DNA from: Rahnella sikkimica
GTDB taxonomy: Bacteria; Pseudomonadota; Gammaproteobacteria; Enterobacterales; Enterobacteriaceae
Reading direction: 5' to 3'
Assembly: GCF_002951615.1 (NCBI RefSeq)
Contig: NZ_CP019062.1
Coordinates: forward strand, 558,001-622,000
DNA length: 64,000 nucleotides
Under the pieces are notes generated by a model. The model was not told the DNA's origin and did no database searches. It saw only the letters and a program-made list of their open reading frames with translations. Shown here piece after piece: positions 30,668 to 42,129 of the stretch; positions within the stretch are counted from its first letter, which is position 1; every line of letters begins with the position of its first letter. Both the position numbers and the translations under genes were made by a program.

Positions 30668-31525
30668 ATGGGAAACGGATGGCATGAATGGCCTTTAATG
30701 GTCTTTACGGTTCTCGGGCAATGTGTGGTTGGCGCGTTTATCGTGCTGGCGATTGCATTACTGACCCGGCGTAGCGCAGAAGAATATCGCCGGATCCACC
30801 TGTCGATGTTTTTCCTCTGGGTGCTGATGGCGGTGGCGTTCATCGCCTCCGTCCTGCACCTTGGCTCACCGCTGCGCGCGTTCAATTCTCTCAACCGCCT
30901 GGGCGCTTCACCGCTCAGCAATGAAATCGGCAGCGGCTCACTCTTCTTTGCATTAGGCGGGATTTACTGGCTGCTGGCGATGATCAACAAAATGCCCCGC
31001 GCATTGGGCAAGGTCTGGCTGATCGTGACCATGCTGGCGGGTGTGGGCTTCGTTTATGCCATGTGCCGCGTCTACGAAATTAATACAGTACCAACGTGGG
31101 ATAATGCCTACACCGCGTTCCACTTCGGGCTGACGGTGCTGATTGGCGGCCCGGTTCTGGGGTATCTGCTGCTGCGCGGTGCCAATATTAACGGCTGTGG
31201 GCTCCGTTTTCTGCCGGTTGTCAGCGTCGCGGCGCTGCTTGTCAGTTTGTCGGTTGTCGTGATGCAAAGTGCCAGCCTGGCTTCCATCAATAGCTCCGTT
31301 CAGGCGGCTTCTGCGCTGATCCCGCAATACGGCGTGTTGTCCGTTTCGCGACTGGTATTGATCGTTCTGGGGCTGGGCTGCTGGATTTGCCCGCTGATAC
31401 TGCGCAAGCGTCCTGCGATCGCGTCGATGGTCTCAGCGTTCGTGCTGGTCTTTGCCGGTGAGCTGATCGGACGCGCCATTTTCTATGGCTTGCACATGAC
31501 CGTGGGTATGGCCGTCAGCGGCTGA
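30668..31525 (+). CDS. dmsC: DMSO reductase membrane anchor DmsC
   Basis: Integral membrane subunit that anchors DmsAB and oxidises menaquinol. It is 285 residues with eight predicted hydrophobic helices. The conserved N-terminus MGNGWHEWPLMVFTVLGQC, the FIASVLHLGSPLRAFNSLNR loop with the quinol-site histidine, and the C-terminus LIGRAIFYGLHMTVGMAVSG are present. It starts one base after the dmsB stop. Confidence 0.96.
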   Translation: MGNGWHEWPLMVFTVLGQCVVGAFIVLAIALLTRRSAEEYRRIHLSMFFLWVLMAVAFIASVLHLGSPLRAFNSLNRLGASPLSNEIGSGSLFFALGGIYWLLAMINKMPRALGKVWLIVTMLAGVGFVYAMCRVYEINTVPTWDNAYTAFHFGLTVLIGGPVLGYLLLRGANINGCGLRFLPVVSVAALLVSLSVVVMQSASLASINSSVQAASALIPQYGVLSVSRLVLIVLGLGCWICPLILRKRPAIASMVSAFVLVFAGELIGRAIFYGLHMTVGMAVSG

Positions 31526-31538
31526 TTTCAGTTGATCA

Positions 31539-31569
31539 GGGGATACGTCGCCAGCGGTGATGTATCCCC
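31539..31569 (+). promoter_or_regulatory. Intercistronic hairpin between dmsC and dmsD
   Basis: A perfect 8-bp stem (GGGGATAC at 31539-31546 with GTATCCCC at 31562-31569) lies in the 61-base gap and has no T-run. It could protect the dmsABC message 3' end or lower chaperone expression. Confidence 0.45.
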
Positions 31570-31586
31570 GCAATAAAGAGTTACTT

Positions 31587-32198
31587 ATGTCTGCAGAATC
31601 AATAAGTTTAACCGGCAAAGTATTAGGCGCGATGTTGTTTTATTCCCCGGACTCAGAACAAGTTCAGCCTCTGGTCACATTGATGAAAGACAGTGGCTGG
31701 ACGACGATGTGGCCCTGCGCAACGCAGGAGGCGAAAACCCGTGCCGCCGAATTATTCGCTCAGGCAGATGCCAGCGCGGAAGAGTTAAATGACGCATGGC
31801 AGCGTCTGTTCGTCGGGCCTTATGCCTTACCAGCTCCGCCGTGGGGCTCGGTCTATCTCGATAAAGAATCTGTCATTTTTGGTGATTCCACACTGGCATT
31901 GCGACAGTGGATGCGACTGAACCATATCGAACCGCATCTGACGCAGGCTGAACCGGAAGATCACATCGGGTTGGTGCTGATGATGTCTGCCTGGCTGGCT
32001 GAAAATTCACCACAACTCCTCGGCGAGTTTCTGGCGGCGCATTTGTTGCCGTGGTCGGGACGTTATTTGGAATTGCTGCGTCTGAAAGCGGAACATCCGT
32101 GGTATGAGGGCGTGGCCGTTCTGGCGCAATCAACGCTTAACGGATGGAGAAAGGCACTGGCGCTGGAAATACCTCCGAAGAAGGAATTGTATTTCTGA
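31587..32198 (+). CDS. dmsD: Tat proofreading chaperone DmsD
   Basis: TorD/DmsD-family cytoplasmic chaperone that binds the twin-arginine leader of DmsA/YnfE and holds it until the cofactor is inserted. The ATG at 31587 gives 203 residues. Family hallmarks are AWQRLFVGPYALPAPPWGSVYLD, ESVIFGDSTLALRQWMR and the EPEDHIGLVL motif. In E. coli dmsD belongs to ynfEFGH-dmsD, not dmsABC, so its presence behind dmsABC fits the hybrid nature of this operon. Its stop overlaps the next start (TGATG). Confidence 0.95.
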   Translation: MSAESISLTGKVLGAMLFYSPDSEQVQPLVTLMKDSGWTTMWPCATQEAKTRAAELFAQADASAEELNDAWQRLFVGPYALPAPPWGSVYLDKESVIFGDSTLALRQWMRLNHIEPHLTQAEPEDHIGLVLMMSAWLAENSPQLLGEFLAAHLLPWSGRYLELLRLKAEHPWYEGVAVLAQSTLNGWRKALALEIPPKKELYF

Positions 32199-32767
32199 TG
32201 AGTGATCCACGGGATGACCGCTATTATCACGCCTGGATGAGCAGCCGGGTTGTCAGCCGCCGGGGATTATTCCGTGGATTATTGTCATCAGCAAAGTTGC
32301 CCGCAGAAGAAAACGCGGTCGCCGCAGATTTGCTCAAACGAGCAGTTCCGCGCCCACCGCAGGCGATTGCGGAACCGCTTTTTCTGCAACAATGCAACGG
32401 ATGCGGGCATTGCGCTGATGCGTGTCCGGTGGGATTACTGAGTGTTGAGTCCGGTAAAGCCGTACTCAGTATTGATTATGCGGAATGCGATTTTTGTAGT
32501 GCTTGTACGCAGGCCTGTGACCGCGGCGCACTCGCGGGGAATATCCCGATGGATACTTGCCTGCGTCCGGTGATTTTGCCGCAGTGTTTGGGGCGTATGG
32601 ATGATTTGTGCAGGATGTGTGAAATTGCGTGTCCGCACTCGGCAATATTTTTTAATCAACAAAATCAACCTTCCGTAGATAATCAGAAGTGTGACGGCTG
32701 TGGGAAATGCAAACTTGTTTGTTATCATGGTGATATTCAGTTGTCATTGAAGCGTAATGATCCCTGA
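32198..32767 (+). CDS. NapF-like ferredoxin-type protein
   Basis: A 189-residue polyferredoxin of the NapF family. The N-terminus has VSRRGLFRGLL, like the NapF start. Four cysteine groups follow: CNGCGHCADACP, CDFCSACTQACD, C-x8-C-x2-C-x3-CP (CLGRMDDLCRMCEIACP) and CDGCGKCKLVC. NapF proteins work in the cytoplasm on maturation or FeS loading of NapA-type molybdoenzymes. No nap genes are nearby. The one-base stop/start overlap with dmsD suggests it helps mature the DmsA/YnfE catalytic subunits. That specific role is inferred. Confidence 0.85.
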   Translation: MSDPRDDRYYHAWMSSRVVSRRGLFRGLLSSAKLPAEENAVAADLLKRAVPRPPQAIAEPLFLQQCNGCGHCADACPVGLLSVESGKAVLSIDYAECDFCSACTQACDRGALAGNIPMDTCLRPVILPQCLGRMDDLCRMCEIACPHSAIFFNQQNQPSVDNQKCDGCGKCKLVCYHGDIQLSLKRNDP

Positions 32768-32834
32768 TCTCTTTGCTTGATTAGCGATTTCAATCATCAC
32801 CCCGCAGTTTGTGCGCTGGCCTCTTTTTGCCAGA

Positions 32835-32862
32835 TTGACATTTTGTTGGCCGGTGGCATGAT
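32835..32862 (+). promoter_or_regulatory. Candidate promoter of ycaD
   Basis: TTGACA (32835-32840) and CATGAT (32857-32862) are 16 bases apart and lie about 40 bases before the ycaD start. The -35 is perfect and the -10 matches 4 of 6. Confidence 0.4.
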
Positions 32863-32900
32863 GCGCGCAATTTCCCCGATTTTGTGGTCGTCAACAACCT

Positions 32901-34046
32901 ATGTCCGCCTATTCCCGTCCCGTCGCTCTGCTGTTGTGCGGACTTCTTCTGCTGACGATTTCTATCGCCGTTTTAAACACGCTGGTGCCGTTGTGGCTCA
33001 GTCACGAACAACTGCCGACCTGGCAGGTCGGGCTGGTCAGTTCATCGTATTTCACCGGTAATCTGCTGGGAACTTTGGTTGCCGGTAGCCTGATTAAACG
33101 TATTGGTTTTAACCGCAGCTATTATCTTTCGTGCATCATGTTTGCTGTCGCGACCGCAGGTCTGGCGCTTTCAATGGACTTCTGGAGCTGGGTTACTGCG
33201 CGCTTTGTTGCCGGTGTAGGCTGCGCGCTGATCTGGGTTGTGGTGGAAAGCGCGTTGCTGCGTAGTGGTACGGTCAAGAACCGTGGTCAGCTGCTGGCAG
33301 CCTATATGATCATGTATTACATCGGTACCGTTGTCGGGCAATTGCTGGTTGGCACGGTACCAACGGCGTTGATGAGCGTGCTGCCGTGGGTGACGGCTTT
33401 GATCGTTATCGCTATGTTGCCACTTTTGCTGACACATATTGAGAACCAGGACAGCGACCAGCCGAGACACGCGGTCATGCCGATGTTCAGACGTCGCAAT
33501 GCCCGCCTTGGCATTAATGGCTGTATCATTTCCGGCATTGTGCTGGGTTCTCTGTATGGCCTGATGCCGCTGTTCCTGACGCATCAGGGCATGAGCGATG
33601 CAGATGTTGGATACTGGATGGCGCTTCTGGTCAGTGCGGGCATTATCGGCCAATGGCCGGTAGGGCGTCTGGCCGATCGTTACGGGCGTCTGATGGTGCT
33701 GCGTATTCAGATTTTTGCTGTGATCCTCGGCAGTATTGCCATGCTGAGTGGCTATGCGATGGCACCGACGCTGTTCATTCTCGGGTGTGCTGGCTTTACG
33801 CTGTATCCGGTAGCAATGTCATGGGCTTGCGAAAAAGTAAATTCTGAAGAACTTGTGGCGATGAATCAGGCATTACTGATGAGCTACACCATCGGCAGTC
33901 TGGCAGGGCCAACGATGACCGCGTTACTGATGCAAAGTTACTCAGACCGTTTGCTGTTTGTGATGATTGCTGTCGTTTCACTGATTTATCTGGTGATGCT
34001 GATGCGTAAAGCCGACCATCATCATAATCCGGTGGCAACTGCTTGA
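32901..34046 (+). CDS. ycaD: MFS transporter YcaD
   Basis: Inner-membrane transporter of the major facilitator superfamily, substrate unknown. It is 381 residues (E. coli 382) with about twelve hydrophobic helices. The MFS loop motifs [22 protein letters not shown] and [14 protein letters not shown] are present. The context [20 protein letters not shown] is typical of YcaD. It keeps the E. coli position between dms and pfl, while ycaC, which E. coli has just upstream, is replaced here by dmsD and the ferredoxin gene. Confidence 0.95.
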   Translation: MSAYSRPVALLLCGLLLLTISIAVLNTLVPLWLSHEQLPTWQVGLVSSSYFTGNLLGTLVAGSLIKRIGFNRSYYLSCIMFAVATAGLALSMDFWSWVTARFVAGVGCALIWVVVESALLRSGTVKNRGQLLAAYMIMYYIGTVVGQLLVGTVPTALMSVLPWVTALIVIAMLPLLLTHIENQDSDQPRHAVMPMFRRRNARLGINGCIISGIVLGSLYGLMPLFLTHQGMSDADVGYWMALLVSAGIIGQWPVGRLADRYGRLMVLRIQIFAVILGSIAMLSGYAMAPTLFILGCAGFTLYPVAMSWACEKVNSEELVAMNQALLMSYTIGSLAGPTMTALLMQSYSDRLLFVMIAVVSLIYLVMLMRKADHHHNPVATA

Positions 34047-34079
34047 TTTCTGCCATTTAATACGACGGTTTTATAAGCA

Positions 34080-34107
34080 AAAGACGCCATCTGGCGTCTT
34101 TTTTATG
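34080..34107 (+). terminator. Terminator between ycaD and pflA
   Basis: The stem AAGACGCCA/TGGCGTCTT runs into a T-tract in the plus direction. The A-rich left flank (34078-34082) gives a weaker T-run on the minus strand, so it may serve both convergent genes. Confidence 0.85.
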
Positions 34108-34123
34108 GGCAACAATCAGGCCG

Positions 34124-34864
34124 TTAATAAATCACTTTGTGCCCGTAGCTGGAAAGAATATTCTTCACACGTTCCATGATTTCTTTGGTCGGTGGATTCA
34201 CACCATCCAGACCATATTCCTCACCCATCGCCGTCCATTTGTGTTTGCCCAGTTCGTGATAAGGCAACAGTTCAATCTTCTCGATGTTCGTCATGTCTTT
34301 GGTGAATTCACCGAGTTTATGCGCAGAGTCATCATCATCTGACCAGCCTGGCACAACGACATAACGTATCCAGGTACGCTGATTACGTTTAGCCAGATAG
34401 CGGGCAAAATCCAGTGTTCGGTGGTTAGAGACACCGACCAGATTCTGGTGGATGTCATCGTTCATCTGTTTCAAGTCGAGCATCACCAGATCGGAAACGT
34501 CCAGTAATTCGTCGATCACCGGATCATAACGGCGGACAAAACCGTTGGTATCCAGGCAGGTGTTAATGCCTTCTTTCTGACACGCGCGGAACCAGTCACG
34601 TACGAATTCAGCCTGAAGGATTGCTTCACCACCAGAAGCCGTTACGCCGCCGCCAGAAGCATTCATAAAGTGGCGATAGGTCACCACTTCTTTCATTAAG
34701 TCATCGACATTGATCTCTGTCCCGCCATGTGTGTCCCAGGTATCGCGATTGTGGCAATACATGCAACGCATCAGGCAACCCTGGAAAAAGACAATGAAAC
34801 GGATACCTGGGCCGTCAACGGTGCCACAGGATTCATATGAGTGGATGCGACCTTGAACTGACAT
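34124..34864 (-). CDS. pflA: Pyruvate formate-lyase 1 activating enzyme
   Basis: Radical-SAM glycyl-radical activase that abstracts hydrogen from the PflB glycine. It is 246 residues, as in E. coli. The [4Fe-4S]/SAM motif CLMRCMYC (CX3CX2C) lies near residue 30, and the GGE motif ASGGEAIL near 78. It is separated from pflB by 269 bases that hold the pflB terminator and a palindrome, so it probably has its own promoter, as known in E. coli. Confidence 0.97.
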   Translation of the reverse strand: MSVQGRIHSYESCGTVDGPGIRFIVFFQGCLMRCMYCHNRDTWDTHGGTEINVDDLMKEVVTYRHFMNASGGGVTASGGEAILQAEFVRDWFRACQKEGINTCLDTNGFVRRYDPVIDELLDVSDLVMLDLKQMNDDIHQNLVGVSNHRTLDFARYLAKRNQRTWIRYVVVPGWSDDDDSAHKLGEFTKDMTNIEKIELLPYHELGKHKWTAMGEEYGLDGVNPPTKEIMERVKNILSSYGHKVIY

Positions 34865-34961
34865 TGCGGGTTATTCTCCATATTGACCAATGAATAGCAG
34901 TCTACATGTGCGGATGCTGGCCTGGCAGAGATAAACTGGAAAACACAGGTTTATGATACCA

Positions 34962-34984
34962 GACAATCAATAAGGTTGATTGTC
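34962..34984. promoter_or_regulatory. Perfect 9-bp inverted repeat upstream of pflA
   Basis: GACAATCAA-TAAGG-TTGATTGTC lies about 100 bases upstream of the pflA start. The half-sites contain ATCAA and TTGAT, but in the opposite order to an FNR site, so it is not FNR-like. Operator or RNA hairpin is possible; no T-run follows. Confidence 0.4.
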
Positions 34985-35082
34985 AGCATTGGCGGCACTG
35001 CTTTGCCAGAGGTCCACAACGTATAGCGCTCTGGCAAAACAGACTGTCCCGAAGACAGTGCGGGCGGGGAAGATGAAACAAA

Positions 35083-35101
35083 GGCTCCACGTTGTGGAGC
35101 C
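35083..35101 (-). terminator. Intrinsic terminator of pflB
   Basis: A perfect 8-bp stem GGCTCCAC/GTGGAGCC with a 3-base loop is followed on the minus strand by TTTGTTTC. It is 33 bases past the pflB stop. Confidence 0.8.
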
Positions 35102-35133
35102 TTTTTATCTCATGCTAAATCATCAGCAGATTA

Positions 35134-37416
<2,283 letters not shown>

Positions 37417-37490
37417 TTTGCACCTACCTTCTAATTTGGATTTCTTAAAAATCGCGTGTAAAACTGTCGTAACAAGAGTGCCACGTTCTA

Positions 37491-38348
37491 TCAGTGGTGC
37501 TTCTCATCGCGAAGATATATGACCCAATACGTTAACCCTACCAGCAAACCGCCCCCGATGATGTTACCGATGGTCACAGGAATGAGATTGTCGATGATAA
37601 AGTTAGTGATGTTCAGTTCTGCGAATTGTGCCGGGGTTGCGCCGACAGCCTGCCAGAATTCTGGTGTCGCAAAGTTCTTCACTACGATGCCTAAAGGGAT
37701 CATGAACATGTTGGCAATGCTGTGCTCGAAACCGCTGGCAACAAACATGCCGACGGGGAGGATCATTGCGAACATTTTGTCCATCAGACTGCGGCCGGAG
37801 TAACTCATCCATACCGCCAGGCAAACCATCAGGTTAGCCAAAATCCCCAGACAAACGGCTTCAATGAACGTGTGATGCATTTTATGGTCAGCAGTTTGCA
37901 GAACGTTCAGTCCCCACAAACCATTATCGACCATGTACTCACCTGAGAACCAAATCAGTGCGACAAAGAACAGACAGCCGATCAGGTTACCAATGTAGAC
38001 ATTGACCCAGTTACGTGCCAATTGCCCCCAGGTGATACGCCCGCTGGCTTTCGCAATGACGATGAGCACAGTGGAAGTAAACAGGTCAGCGCCACAGACA
38101 ACAACCAGCATTAAACCCAGTGAGAAGCAGATGCCCCCAACGAGTTTTGCGAGGCCGAAAGGCACGGAGCCGGTACCTGTAGTGGCAGTGATATAAAAAG
38201 CAAAGGCGATAGAAATAAAGACGCCAGCAGTAATGGCTAAAAAGAATGTTTTTAACGGCTGCTTGGTGGCTTTATAAACGCCGGCATCTTCAGCAACTTT
38301 CGCTGTAGCGGCGGGTAATATTAGATCGAAGGGGTTGTCAGCTTTCAC
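37491..38348 (-). CDS. focA: Formate channel FocA
   Basis: Pentameric inner-membrane formate channel of the FNT family, controlling formate export and import with PflB. It is 285 residues, as in E. coli. It starts [29 protein letters not shown], the N-terminal helix that interacts with PflB. Six membrane helices follow. The conserved GLKxL-type Ω loop region with Thr (ITATTGTG) and pore His (FEHSIANMF) are present. Confidence 0.98.
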   Translation of the reverse strand: MKADNPFDLILPAATAKVAEDAGVYKATKQPLKTFFLAITAGVFISIAFAFYITATTGTGSVPFGLAKLVGGICFSLGLMLVVVCGADLFTSTVLIVIAKASGRITWGQLARNWVNVYIGNLIGCLFFVALIWFSGEYMVDNGLWGLNVLQTADHKMHHTFIEAVCLGILANLMVCLAVWMSYSGRSLMDKMFAMILPVGMFVASGFEHSIANMFMIPLGIVVKNFATPEFWQAVGATPAQFAELNITNFIIDNLIPVTIGNIIGGGLLVGLTYWVIYLRDEKHH

Positions 38349-38415
38349 ATTAACTCTCTTATTCAGGGCTATGCACTGCGCAACGAGATACTAGCAAAGC
38401 AGTATAACGTAAAAA

Positions 38416-38429
38416 TTGACGTGGATCAT
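38416..38429 (-). promoter_or_regulatory. Candidate FNR site upstream of focA-pflB
   Basis: TTGAC-GTGG-ATCAT matches the FNR consensus at 8 of 10 positions, about 70 bases upstream of the focA start. Anaerobic FNR activation of this operon is well established in E. coli. Confidence 0.55.
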
Positions 38430-38768
38430 ACGAGGCGGTTTTTGGTGCTTTTTGATGTACTACTGAAGGGGTGTTTTTTTGGTTAACTCAATGAAAATAA
38501 AAGAATAAAAACATTTTAATTTTTACAAATAAAGTTGATAGGTACTCAATTTAATTTTATTTATGCGTAAATTAAAATAAGCCATTGTTAATGGTTGTCG
38601 CCAATTTGACTTTGTATTTTTTACAGATGAGTAACTTATTAAAAAGTTCGTCGTACTTATGTCAGAAAAATGACTGCCTGCCTTTATTTCGCGGAGAATT
38701 ACACGTCATTTTTTCGGCTGAGTCAAACATTTGGCGGTAAATACCCCCCAAAGCCATTACGACGGGAA

Positions 38769-38798
38769 ATAAAAAACCGGCAGAAAATTCTGCCGGTT
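38769..38798 (-). terminator. Intrinsic terminator of ycaO
   Basis: A perfect 10-bp stem (AACCGGCAGA at 38775-38784 with TCTGCCGGTT at 38789-38798) with a short AT loop is followed on the minus strand by TTTTTTATTT. Confidence 0.9.
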
Positions 38799-38823
38799 AG
38801 AAGATTTGTCAAACGCCTGAAAA

Positions 38824-40587
38824 TCAGGCTTTTGACCAGTAACGGCGTTTAGCTGCCTGAAGTTTTTCGTAAGCGCCCAGCAGTGCCTGATGCGCAGGCA
38901 ACGCTTTGAGGTCGGCGTCTACGGCAAACAGACCGTGGAAACGCACTTCACCGCTGATTGTTGCTGAAGCATCATCAACCGCTTTCTGTCCGTACATTTT
39001 CACGAACGCCGCGTAGTACTGAGCCGGTTCGCGATCTTCTTCCAGAGACAGCTGAAGAAGGGTTTGCAGACAACGGTAATAGTTGTTGCGCTCATCGCTG
39101 TAAACCGACGCATTGAATTCGTGCGCCCATTCAGCCCACGTCAGCGCCTGATCCAAATCGCCGCCCGCCAGTGCCAGCATAGATTTTAGCTCGCCCACCC
39201 GCAGGGTGTACCAGCCGTTGTCTTTACCGCTGGCGATGCCCAGGAGTTCACGAACGCGCGTGAAGTCGTCCAGACCTTCATCATCAAGCTGCGTGATCAT
39301 CTCCAGATAAGTTTCTTTTGGCAGATCGCTGTCTGGCAGGGCAAGCAACTGATCGCGCAGATGTGCACCCATGGTGTTATTGGCCAGCAGCAAATCTTCC
39401 GCAGGATAAATGTCAGATAAGCCCGGAACGATGATACGGCAGGCGTAGACGTCAAGATGTTCGTAATCCGCGATGTAAACTTCGGCGTCTTCTTTATTAA
39501 AGATGGACATCAGCGTGGAAAACTCTTCTTCTGTGGTGCCACTGAAGCTCCAGTCCGCGAACGGGTAGTCGGCGTCCTGCTTAAACATATCCCAGGAAAT
39601 CAGACCGCTGGAATCGATGAAGTGAGTTTCCAGATTGGCATGTTCAGCCACTTCTTCGTCATCGAAAGTCGGTGCGGTGAATACGTCCAGATCTTTCAGG
39701 CTGCGGCCTTGCAGTAATTCAGTAACCGTACGCTCGAGTGCAACACCGAAATCAGGGTGCGCGCCGAAGGACGCGAAGCAGGTTCCGTTTGCCGGGTTGA
39801 ACAACACCACACAAATGACCGGATAGTTGCCGCCCAGAGAGGCGTCGTAAGACAGGATCGGGAAACCTTCTTCTTCGAGTTTGGCGATGGCTTCCACCAC
39901 ACCCGGATAGCGCGCCAGCACCTCAGCAGGGATCTCAGGCAGGCTGATCGATTCCGCGATGATGCGGTTTTTGACATAACGCTCGAAGACTTCAGACAAG
40001 CCCTGAACACGTGCTTCATTCGCGGTATTCCCTGCAGACATGCCGTTAGACACATACAGGTTACCGATGATGTTCATCGGAATATAGACGGTTTTCAGGT
40101 CAGACTGACGGGTGAACGGCAAAGCGCAGATCCCGCGATCCGGATTACCGGATTGCAGATCGATAAGGTCGCTGGCGACCAGTTCTTTATCAGCATCGTA
40201 AAATTCGTGCAGACGTTCATCCAGAATGCCTTCAGGCAGAAGGTTGTCTTCCGGCAGCGGGAACCATTTCTCGTTCGGATAATGCACGAAATCGCTGTTG
40301 GCAATTTCTTTACCCAGATAGAAATCGGCGAAGAAATAGTTAGTCGACAGACGCTCAAAATACTCACCCAAAGCAGAAGCCAGAGCGGCTTTCTTGCTGG
40401 CGCCTTTACCATTGGTGAAGCACAGCGGGCAGTCGCGGTCGCGAATGTGCACTGACCAGACGTGGGGAACCGGATTCAGCCAGGAAGCTTCTTCGATATT
40501 AAAGCCGAGATCGGTGAGTTTTTGTTGGAAGCGGGAAATAGAATCTTCCAGCGCCGCGTCTTTACCAGGAATAAAAGTTTGCGTCAT
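38824..40587 (-). CDS. ycaO: YcaO protein (ribosomal protein S12 methylthiolation factor)
   Basis: Founding member of the YcaO superfamily, ATP-dependent cyclodehydratase-like proteins. In E. coli it supports RimO-dependent beta-methylthiolation of S12 Asp88. The ATG at 40587 (MTQTFIPGKDAALEDSI) gives 587 residues, matching E. coli (586). An N-terminal extension from 40650 is unlikely. The ATP-binding core includes GKGASKKAALASALGEYFERLS and SAGNTANEARVQGLSEVFERYVK. The C-terminal TPR-like domain follows. It is on the same strand as focA but has its own terminator. Confidence 0.97.
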   Translation of the reverse strand: MTQTFIPGKDAALEDSISRFQQKLTDLGFNIEEASWLNPVPHVWSVHIRDRDCPLCFTNGKGASKKAALASALGEYFERLSTNYFFADFYLGKEIANSDFVHYPNEKWFPLPEDNLLPEGILDERLHEFYDADKELVASDLIDLQSGNPDRGICALPFTRQSDLKTVYIPMNIIGNLYVSNGMSAGNTANEARVQGLSEVFERYVKNRIIAESISLPEIPAEVLARYPGVVEAIAKLEEEGFPILSYDASLGGNYPVICVVLFNPANGTCFASFGAHPDFGVALERTVTELLQGRSLKDLDVFTAPTFDDEEVAEHANLETHFIDSSGLISWDMFKQDADYPFADWSFSGTTEEEFSTLMSIFNKEDAEVYIADYEHLDVYACRIIVPGLSDIYPAEDLLLANNTMGAHLRDQLLALPDSDLPKETYLEMITQLDDEGLDDFTRVRELLGIASGKDNGWYTLRVGELKSMLALAGGDLDQALTWAEWAHEFNASVYSDERNNYYRCLQTLLQLSLEEDREPAQYYAAFVKMYGQKAVDDASATISGEVRFHGLFAVDADLKALPAHQALLGAYEKLQAAKRRYWSKA

Positions 40588-40939
40588 TGAGTTCACTTTT
40601 GAGCGTGCTAAAAACGCGCAATGATACGGGGTTTTGCGCATTACCTCCATGTATTCGTGTTAACAATGTAATCGTGTTGTGAACTCAAAGGCTTGTCGTT
40701 AAAACATGTGTAGGCGCAGCCGGGATGCCAGAGAGTAATCGCAATTTGTGCGTTCTCTGTTCATGCAAACATAATCCCGCAAAATCAGTATTAAAAGGAT
40801 GAAATAACCTTGCGTTCAGCCTCTCATCGCTGTTTATCAGGTCGTGATGAATAACCGTTGCAGACTGCTTGTCTGGGATGATAAAACCGGTAAATTAGTT
40901 GTTACTTTGTGGCTGTCTCAAGAGAAGTGGTGAGGGGAA
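40588..40939. other. ycaO-serC divergent intergenic region
   Basis: 352 bases holding the divergent ycaO and serC promoters; none can be fixed by eye. A perfect 10-bp inverted repeat, TTGAGTTCAC (40587-40596) and GTGAACTCAA (40679-40688), spans the ycaO start side. E. coli ycaP, which sits here, is absent. Confidence 0.5.
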
Positions 40940-42025
40940 ATGACTCAGGTTTATAATTTTAGTGCAGGTCCGGCAATGATCCCGGCTGAAGTATTGCGTC
41001 GTGCAGAACAGGAATTGTGCAACTGGCACGGACTGGGTACCTCGGTGATGGAAATCAGTCACCGTAGTAAGGAATTTATCCAGGTAGCCGAAGAATCCGA
41101 AAAGGATATTCGTGACCTGCTGAATATTCCCCCGAACTACAAAGTGCTGTTTTGCCACGGTGGCGCGCGTGCACAATTTGCCGCAGTGCCGATGAATCTG
41201 TTGGGTGAAAAAACGTCTGCAGATTATATCGATGGCGGTTATTGGGCGCACAGCGCGGTTAAAGAAGCACAAAAATACTGCACGCCAAACGTCATTGACG
41301 TCACCACAACCCTTGATGGCAAACGCGGTATTCTGCCAATGAGCGAGTGGAAACTGAGTGCAGATTCTGCTTACGTTCATTATTGCCCGAATGAAACCAT
41401 CGATGGTGTTGCTATCGATGAAATGCCGGCTTTTGGCGATAAAATCGTCGTTGCTGACTATTCATCTTGTATTCTTTCACGCCCGATTGATGTCAGTCGC
41501 TTTGGCGTAATTTATGCCGGCGCGCAGAAAAACATCGGCCCGGCAGGCCTGACGCTGGTTATCGTGCGTGAAGATTTATTAGGTAAAGCGCGCACTGAGC
41601 TGCCTTCTATTCTTGATTATACCGTGCTGGCCGAGAACGATTCCATGTTCAACACCCCGCCAACGTTCGCCTGGTATTTGTCAGGTATGGTCTTCAAATG
41701 GCTGAAAGAGCAGGGCGGTTTGCGCGAAATGGAAAAACGCAATCAGGCCAAAGCTGAACTGCTGTACAGCTCAATCGATCGCACCGGTTTCTACCGCAAC
41801 CCGGTTGCCGCAGCAAACCGTTCGTGGATGAACGTTCCGTTCCAGATGGCCGATGCGTCACTGGATAAACTGTTCCTGGATCAGGCTCAGGAAGCGGGCC
41901 TTCATGCGCTGAAAGGCCACCGTGTAGCCGGTGGGATGCGTGCATCCATTTATAATGCAATGCCGATTGAAGGTGTAAAAGCGCTGACCGACTTTATGGC
42001 GGAATTCGAAAAACGCCATGGTTAA
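40940..42025 (+). CDS. serC: Phosphoserine/phosphohydroxythreonine aminotransferase
   Basis: PLP enzyme of serine synthesis and of pyridoxal phosphate synthesis. It is 361 residues, starting [19 protein letters not shown]. The PLP-lysine lies in [13 protein letters not shown]. The C-terminus [23 protein letters not shown] is conserved. A GAGGGGAA ribosome site precedes the ATG. It forms the serC-aroA operon, joining serine and chorismate synthesis, with a hairpin between the two genes. Confidence 0.98.
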   Translation: MTQVYNFSAGPAMIPAEVLRRAEQELCNWHGLGTSVMEISHRSKEFIQVAEESEKDIRDLLNIPPNYKVLFCHGGARAQFAAVPMNLLGEKTSADYIDGGYWAHSAVKEAQKYCTPNVIDVTTTLDGKRGILPMSEWKLSADSAYVHYCPNETIDGVAIDEMPAFGDKIVVADYSSCILSRPIDVSRFGVIYAGAQKNIGPAGLTLVIVREDLLGKARTELPSILDYTVLAENDSMFNTPPTFAWYLSGMVFKWLKEQGGLREMEKRNQAKAELLYSSIDRTGFYRNPVAAANRSWMNVPFQMADASLDKLFLDQAQEAGLHALKGHRVAGGMRASIYNAMPIEGVKALTDFMAEFEKRHG

Positions 42026-42077
42026 GCGTGCTGGCTTTCGGGCCTGTACAATGCTTTAGTAAGAAGCCTTAAAAATG

Positions 42078-42099
42078 ACCCCGGCTCACTGTCCGGGGT
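42078..42099 (+). terminator. Attenuator-like hairpin between serC and aroA
   Basis: The stem ACCCCGG/CCGGGGT (42078-42084 with 42093-42099) is followed by TATTTTATG, between serC and aroA. Readthrough here would set the ratio of the two products. Confidence 0.6.
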
Positions 42100-42129
42100 T
42101 ATTTTATGAAATGAAGAATTGGAGAAAGT

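Larger units (their letters stand above)
38349..38823. other. focA-pflB control region
   Basis: 475 bases between ycaO and focA, very AT-rich from about 38480 to 38620. In E. coli the matching region carries several tandem promoters with FNR and ArcA control. One FNR-like site (38416-38429) is listed. No gene is seen. The ycaO terminator is at the right end. Confidence 0.6.

Noticed and set aside
38535..38550. Second FNR site in the focA-pflB control region
   Set aside because: TTGAT and CTCAA are present, but the spacing is wrong by one base and only the first half matches.
39757..40455. 232-codon plus-strand open frame
   Set aside because: Antisense to ycaO; no ribosome site and no family resemblance.
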